Positions 58,616 through 64,000 of a DNA stretch of 64,000 nucleotides are shown here, piece after piece. Position numbers and translations under genes: made by a program. Under the pieces are notes generated by a model that made no database searches, had not been told where the DNA came from, and saw only the letters and a program-made list of their open reading frames with translations. This DNA comes from Urophycis tenuis (lineage: Eukaryota > Chordata > Actinopteri > Gadiformes > Phycidae): assembly GCA_036785325.1 (NCBI GenBank), contig JAXIVH010000142.1, positions 366,962 to 430,961 of the forward strand, in the 5' to 3' direction. Positions within the stretch are counted from its first letter, which is position 1; the number at the start of each line of letters is the position of its first letter.

Positions 58616-60253
58616 TTAAACATAGCTGACCCTTTTTTTCCCCCTTCTCGGGGATTATGCTCCCAGTTTTGATCTCGGACGTCTGGTCACTTATAGCATA
58701 TAATAATATTCTATTACTGTTAAGCCAACTATGAATAATAAAACAGGCCAAAACATGTGTCCTTTATCATAGCTACACGTATTACAAAAAAAACGCGTGA
58801 ATTGAAAAGTTGAAGGTATGTTTTTAGCTGCTGGGTAGACTTCAGTCAACCTGACGCAGTTTTGTCTGTGAGCAACCAGACTGCTCGCGGATGGGCTCAT
58901 TTTAAGCGGGGAAATCTAAGCTTTCCAACGGCGTTTGGCAAGACTATATTGACTCATTGGTCGTTGAAATACTAAGCTAATTAATTTGTGATCTGTAAGG
59001 AAAGATTGATGTTAATTGAAACGTTGAAGGTATGTTTTTAGCTGCTGGGTAGACTTCAGTCAACCTGACACAGTTTTGTCTCTGAGCAACCAAATTGCTC
59101 GGGGATGGGCTCATTATAAGCGGGGAAATCTAAGCTTTCCAACGGCGTATGGCAAGACTATATTCACCAAAGGGTCGTTGAAATACTAAGCTAATTAATT
59201 TGTGTTCTGTAAGGAAAGATTGATGTTAATTGAAACGTTAAAGGTATGTTTTTAGCTGCTGGGTAGACTTCATTCAACCTGACGCAGTTTAGTCTGTGAT
59301 CAACCAGACTGCTCGGGGATGGGCTCATTTTAAGCGGGGAAATCTATGCTTTCCAACGGCGTATGGCAAGACTATATTGACTCATGGGTCATTGAAATAC
59401 TAAGCTAATTAATTTGTGTTCTGTAAGGAAAGATTGATGTTAATTGAAACGTTGAAGGTATGTTTTTAGCTGCTGGGTAGACTTCAGTCAACCTGACGCA
59501 GTTTAGTCTGTGATGAACCAGACTGCTCGCGGATGGGCTCATTTTAATCGGGGAAATCTAAGCTTTCCAACGGCGTATGGCAAGAGTATATTGACTCATG
59601 GGTCGTTGAAATACTAAGCTAATTAATTTGTGTTCTGTAAGGAAAGATTGATGTTAATTGAAACGTTGAAGGTATGTTTTTAGCTGCTGGGTAGACTTCA
59701 GTCAACCTGACGCAGTTTAGTCTGTGATCAACCAGACTGCTCGCGGATGGGCTCATTTTAAGCGGGGAAATCTAAGCTTTCCAACGGCGTATGGCAAGAC
59801 TATATTCACTAAAGGGTCGTTGAAATACTAAGCTAATTAATTTGTGTTCTGTAAGGAAAGATTGATGTTAATTGAAACGTTGAAGGTATGTCTTTAGCTG
59901 CTGTGTAGACTTCAGTCAACCTGACGCAGATTTGTCTGTGAGCAACCAAATTGCTCGGAGATGGGCTCATTTTAAACGGGGAAATCTAAGCTTTCCAACG
60001 ACGTATGGCATGACTATATTTGCCCATGGGTCGTCGAAATAATAAGCTGATTCATGTGTGTTCTGTTGGCTGTGGAAAGAAAATAGCACACAAGTCATAC
60101 CAAGTCACCTTTATTTTTCAGTGATAAACATTAATAAATAAACAGTATGGACATTGTATAAACAGTTGTATAAAAAGTGTAAACGGTATGAACAGTGTTC
60201 TTATAAAAGATATCAATATCAATACTGATCACGTGTGTATTTTATATTTCCAG
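58616..60253. repeat. 3' linker, six monomers, 5' linker
   Basis: Six monomers from about 58799 to 60056, with private GCGTTTGGCAAG, AAATCTATGC, GTGATGAACC and TTTTAATCGG. Monomer order differs from the next two arrays. Confidence 0.9.
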
Positions 60254-60767
60254 GTTATTTGTTGATGAGCCAGAGCCTGTGACTCCCACCAACCGGCCCG
60301 TTCAGCCCACTGCGTTGTCGTCCTCCACCCGGCCGAAGCCTCCTGCGCCCACCCGCCTCCAGCCGAGGCCTCCTGCTGCGTCAGCCTGTGGCCCGCCCGC
60401 CCCCTGTGTCGGCAGCACCCATACCGCTGGTCCTCCCCGCACAGCCACAGGCCCCCTCCGTCCTGCTTCGTGGGCCATCCTGCAGCTGTCTCTGCAGTCA
60501 TCGTGTGTCAAAACCATTCAAACTTGTATATGGTAACATTTCAAAATGACACCAGCATAAATGAGGACCTTGCAATAGGTTGTGTGTTACATGACCCCCC
60601 TGGCATACAGCTGTATGTCTCTGTGAAGGTGGTTGTGAAGAACTGCATCCGGCTGAACAAGTACAAGTGCCGGTGAGGCAGCAACTCTCTCGAGGGGTTG
60701 CACGCCCACCTGGTTAACGCCATCCCTTCACAGCGATGTGGGATCATGCCGTTCCAAGTAAGTGATT

Positions 60768-60823
<56 letters not shown>

Positions 60824-60871
60824 TATATACACACACACACACGCATAGATACACACACATATATATATATA
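60254..60871 (+). pseudogene. Module 18: exon fragment with TGA
   Basis: Same as module 17 over the exon; the alternating tract (about 60770-60871) shares GCATAGATAC. The donor lies after 60757. Confidence 0.6.
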
Positions 60872-62510
60872 CTTAAACATAGCTGACCCTTTTTTTCCCC
60901 CTTCTCGGGGATTATGCTCCCAGTTTTGATCTCGGACGTCTGGTCACTTATAGCATATAATAATATTCTATTACTGTTAAGCCAACTATGAATAATAAAA
61001 CAGGCCAAAACATGTGTCCTTTATCATAGCTACACGTATTACAAAAAAAACGCGTGAATTGAAAAGTTGAAGGTATGTTTTTAGCTGCTGGGTAGACTTC
61101 AGTCAACCTGACGCAGTTTTGTCTGTGAGCAACCAGACTGCTCGCGGATGGGCTCATTTTAAGCGGGGAAATCGAAGCTTCCCAACGGCGTATGGCAAGA
61201 CTATATTGACTCATGGGACGTTGAAATACTTAGCTAATTAATTTGTGTTCAGTTAGGAAAGATTGATGTTAATTGAAACGTTTAAGGTATGTTTTTAGCT
61301 GCTGGGTAGACTTCAGTCAACCTGACACAGTTTAGTCTGTGATCAACCAGACTGCTGGCGGATGGGCTCATTTTAGGCGGGGAAATCTAAGCTTTTAAAC
61401 GGCGTATGGCAAGACTATATTCACCAAAGGGCCGTTGAAATACTAAGCTAATTAATTTGTGTTCTGTAAGGAAAGATTGATGTTAATTGAAACGTTAAAG
61501 GTATGTTTTTAGCTGCTGGGTAGACTTCATTCAACCTGACGCAGTTTAGTCTGTGATCAACCAGACTGCTCGCGGATGGGCTCATTTTAAGCGGGGAAAT
61601 CTAAGCTTTCCAATGGCGTACGGCAAGACTATATTGACTCATGGGTCGTTGAAATACTTAGCTAATTAATTTCTGTTCTTTATTGAAAGATTGATCTTAA
61701 TTGAAACGTTGAAGGTATATTTTTAGCTGCTGGGTAGACTTCAGTCAACCTGACGCAGTTTTGTCTGTAAGCAACCAGACTGCTCGCGGATGGGCTCATT
61801 TTAAGCGGGGAAATCTAACCTTTCCAACGGCGTATGGCAAGACTATATTGACTCATGGGTCGTTGAAATACTAAGATAATTAATTTGTGTTCTGTAAGGA
61901 AAGATTGATGTTAATTGAAACGTTGAAGGTATGTTTTTAGCTGCTGGGTAGACTTCAGTCAACCTGACGCAGTTTAGTCTGTGAGCAACCAAATTGCTCG
62001 GGGATGGGCTCATTATAAGCGAGGAAATCTAAGCTTTCCAACGGCGTGTGGCGAGACTATATTCACCAAAGGGTCGTTGAAATACTAAGCTAATTAATTT
62101 GTGTTCTGTAAGGAAAGATTGATGTTAATTGAAACGTTGAAGGTATGTCTTTAGCTGCTGTGTAGACTTCAGTCAACCTGACGCAGATTTGTCTCTGAGC
62201 AACCAAATTGCTCGGAGATGGGCTCATTTTAAACGGGGAAATCTAAGCTTTCCAACAACGTATGGCATGACTATATTTGCCCATGGGTCGTCGAAATAAT
62301 AAGCTGATTCATGTGTGTTCTGTTGGCTGTGGAAAGAAAATAGCACACAAGTCATACCAAATCACCTTTATTTTTCAGTGATAAACATTAATAAATAAAC
62401 AGTATGGACATTGTATAAACAGTTGAATAAAAAGTGTAAACGGTATGAACAGTGTTCTTATAAAAGATATCAATATCAATACTGATCACGTGTGTATTTT
62501 ATATTTCCAG
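60872..62510. repeat. 3' linker, six monomers, 5' linker
   Basis: Six monomers from about 61056 to 62313 with a distinctive run of types: AAATCGAAGCTTCCC, ATGGGACGTTG, TTCAGTTAGG, TTTTAGGCGG, GGCGTACGGC and GGTATATTTTT. The same run starts again at 63328. Confidence 0.9.
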
Positions 62511-63024
62511 GTTATTTGTTGATGAGCCAGAGCCTGTGACTCCCACCAACCGGCCCGTTCAGCCCACTGCGTTGTCGTCCTCCACCCGGCCGAAGCCTCC
62601 TGCGCCCACCCGCCTCCAGCCGAGGCCTCCTGCTGCGTCAGCCTGTGGCCCGCCCGCCCCCTGTGTCGGCAGCACCCATACCGCTGGTCCTCCCCGCACA
62701 GCCACAGGCCCCCTCCGTCCTGCTTCGTGGGCCATCCTGCAGCTGTCTCTGCAGTCATCGTGTGTCAAAACCATTCAAACTTGTATATGGTAACATTTCA
62801 AAATGACACCAGCATAAATGAGGACCTTGCAATAGGTTGTGTGTTACATGACCCCCCTGGCATACAGCTGTATGTCTCTGTGAAGGTGGTTGTGAAGAAC
62901 TGCATCCGGCTGAACAAGTACAAGTGCCGGTGAGGCAGCAACTCTCTCGAGGGGTTGCACGCCCACCTGGTTAACGCCATCCCTTCACAGCGATGTGGGA
63001 TCATGCCGTTCCAAGTAAGTGATT

Positions 63025-63079
<55 letters not shown>

Positions 63080-63141
63080 GCGCGCATATATACACACACA
63101 CACACACACATATATACACACACATATATATATATATACTT
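62511..63141 (+). pseudogene. Module 19: exon fragment with TGA
   Basis: Consensus exon with the donor after 63014. The 5' linker has GTTGAATAAAAAG and CCAAATCACC. The alternating tract (about 63027-63141) has CGCGCGC and ends in a long TA run. Confidence 0.6.
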
Positions 63142-64000
63142 AAACATAGCTGACCCTTTTTTTCCCCCTTCTCGGGGATTATGCTCCCAGTTTTGATCTC
63201 GGGCGTCTGGTCACTTATAGCATATAATAATATTCTATTACTGTTAAGCCAACTATGAATAATAAAACAGGCCAAAACATGTGTCCTTTATCATAGCTAC
63301 ACGTTTTACAAAAAAAACGCATGAATTGAAACGTTGAAGGTATGTTTTTAGCTGCTGGGTAGACTTCAGTCAACCTGACGCAGTTTTGTCTCTGAGCAAC
63401 AAAATTGCTCGCGGATGGGCTCATTTTGAGCGGGGAAATCGAAGCTTCCCAACGGCGTATGGCAAGACTATATTGACTCATGGGACGTTGAAATACTTAG
63501 CTAATTAATTTGTGTTCAGTTAGGAAAGATTGATGTTAATTGAAACGTTTAAGGTATGTTTTTAGCTGCTGGGTAGACTTCAGTCAACCTGACACAGTTT
63601 AGTCTGTGATCAACCAGACTGCTGGCGGATGGGCTCATTTTAGGCGGGGAAATCTAAGCTTTTCAACGGCGTATGGCAAGACTATATTCACCAAAGGGCC
63701 GTTGAAATACTAAGCTAATTAATTTGTGTTCTGTAAGGAAAGATTGATGTTAATTGAAACGTTAAAGGTATGTTTTTAGCTGCTGGGTAGACTTCATTCA
63801 ACCTGACGCAGTTTAGTCTGTGATCAACCAGACTGCTCGCGGATGGGCTCATTTTAAGCGGGGAAATCTAAGCTTTCCAATGGCGTACGGCAAGACTATA
63901 TTGACTCATGGGTCGTTGAAATACTTAGCTAATTAATTTCTGTTCTTTATTGAAAGATTGATCTTAATTGAAACGTTGAAGGTATATTTTTAGCTGCTGG
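63142..64000. repeat. 3' linker and monomers to the window end
   Basis: Three full monomers and the start of a fourth, repeating the order of variants of 60872-62510. The last module-plus-array therefore belongs to a higher-order repeat of about 2.26 kb that continues beyond the window. Confidence 0.9.

Noticed and set aside
367..63014. A single functional gene made of 19 tandem exons
   Set aside because: The exon length of 260 nt breaks the frame on each joining, most copies contain TGA, and one has a 1-bp deletion.

Overview
The window looks like teleost fish genomic DNA. The grounds are a fish-type L2/CR1-like LINE, long CA microsatellites, spliceosomal exon fragments, and TTAA-inserting DNA transposons with THAP, piggyBac-type and P2X7-type zinc-binding protein remnants. 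I saw no bacterial genes, RNA genes or CRISPR. Almost everything is repeat: no single-copy host gene is supported. Family assignments come from motif recognition, not from database searches.

The backbone is a composite macrosatellite. Nineteen copies of a module (exon-like fragment of about 504 bp with a splice acceptor and donor, followed by roughly 90-130 bp of alternating CA/CG/TA) are separated by arrays of a 214-bp monomer. The number of monomers between modules varies (2, 4, 5, 6, 7, 8, 9, 10, 12), so module spacing moves in steps of about 214 bp. Positions 1-9344 and 9345-18684 are two almost identical blocks, each carrying the same 3418-bp LINE with an intact 1003-codon endonuclease/reverse transcriptase frame on the minus strand.

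At 34813-44225 the array is broken by a second, unrelated tandem array of three and a bit units. Each unit holds about 0.8-0.9 kb of degenerate telomere-like CCCTAA repeats. The second unit alone carries a 1.7-kb piggyBac-like element (39222-40938) with a TTAA-type duplication and a C-terminal cysteine-rich remnant.

At 49330-53415 a 4086-bp Kolobok/T2-like element sits in one 214-bp monomer, with a perfect TTAA duplication and 16-bp terminal inverted repeats. It carries two converging gene remnants. The plus-strand one keeps a THAP zinc finger exon and C-terminal exons but appears to have lost its middle. The minus-strand one is a compact three-exon gene for a 100-residue protein resembling the cysteine-rich cytoplasmic (ballast) domain of P2X7 receptors. 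Its first exon is broken by a 42-bp hairpin insertion flanked by an 8-bp duplication. This element is the most interesting object in the window.

The pieces do not form a pathway. They record a history: capture of an exon fragment into a satellite, expansion by unequal exchange, insertion of a LINE followed by block duplication, and later invasion by a telomere-like satellite and by TTAA-targeting DNA transposons.
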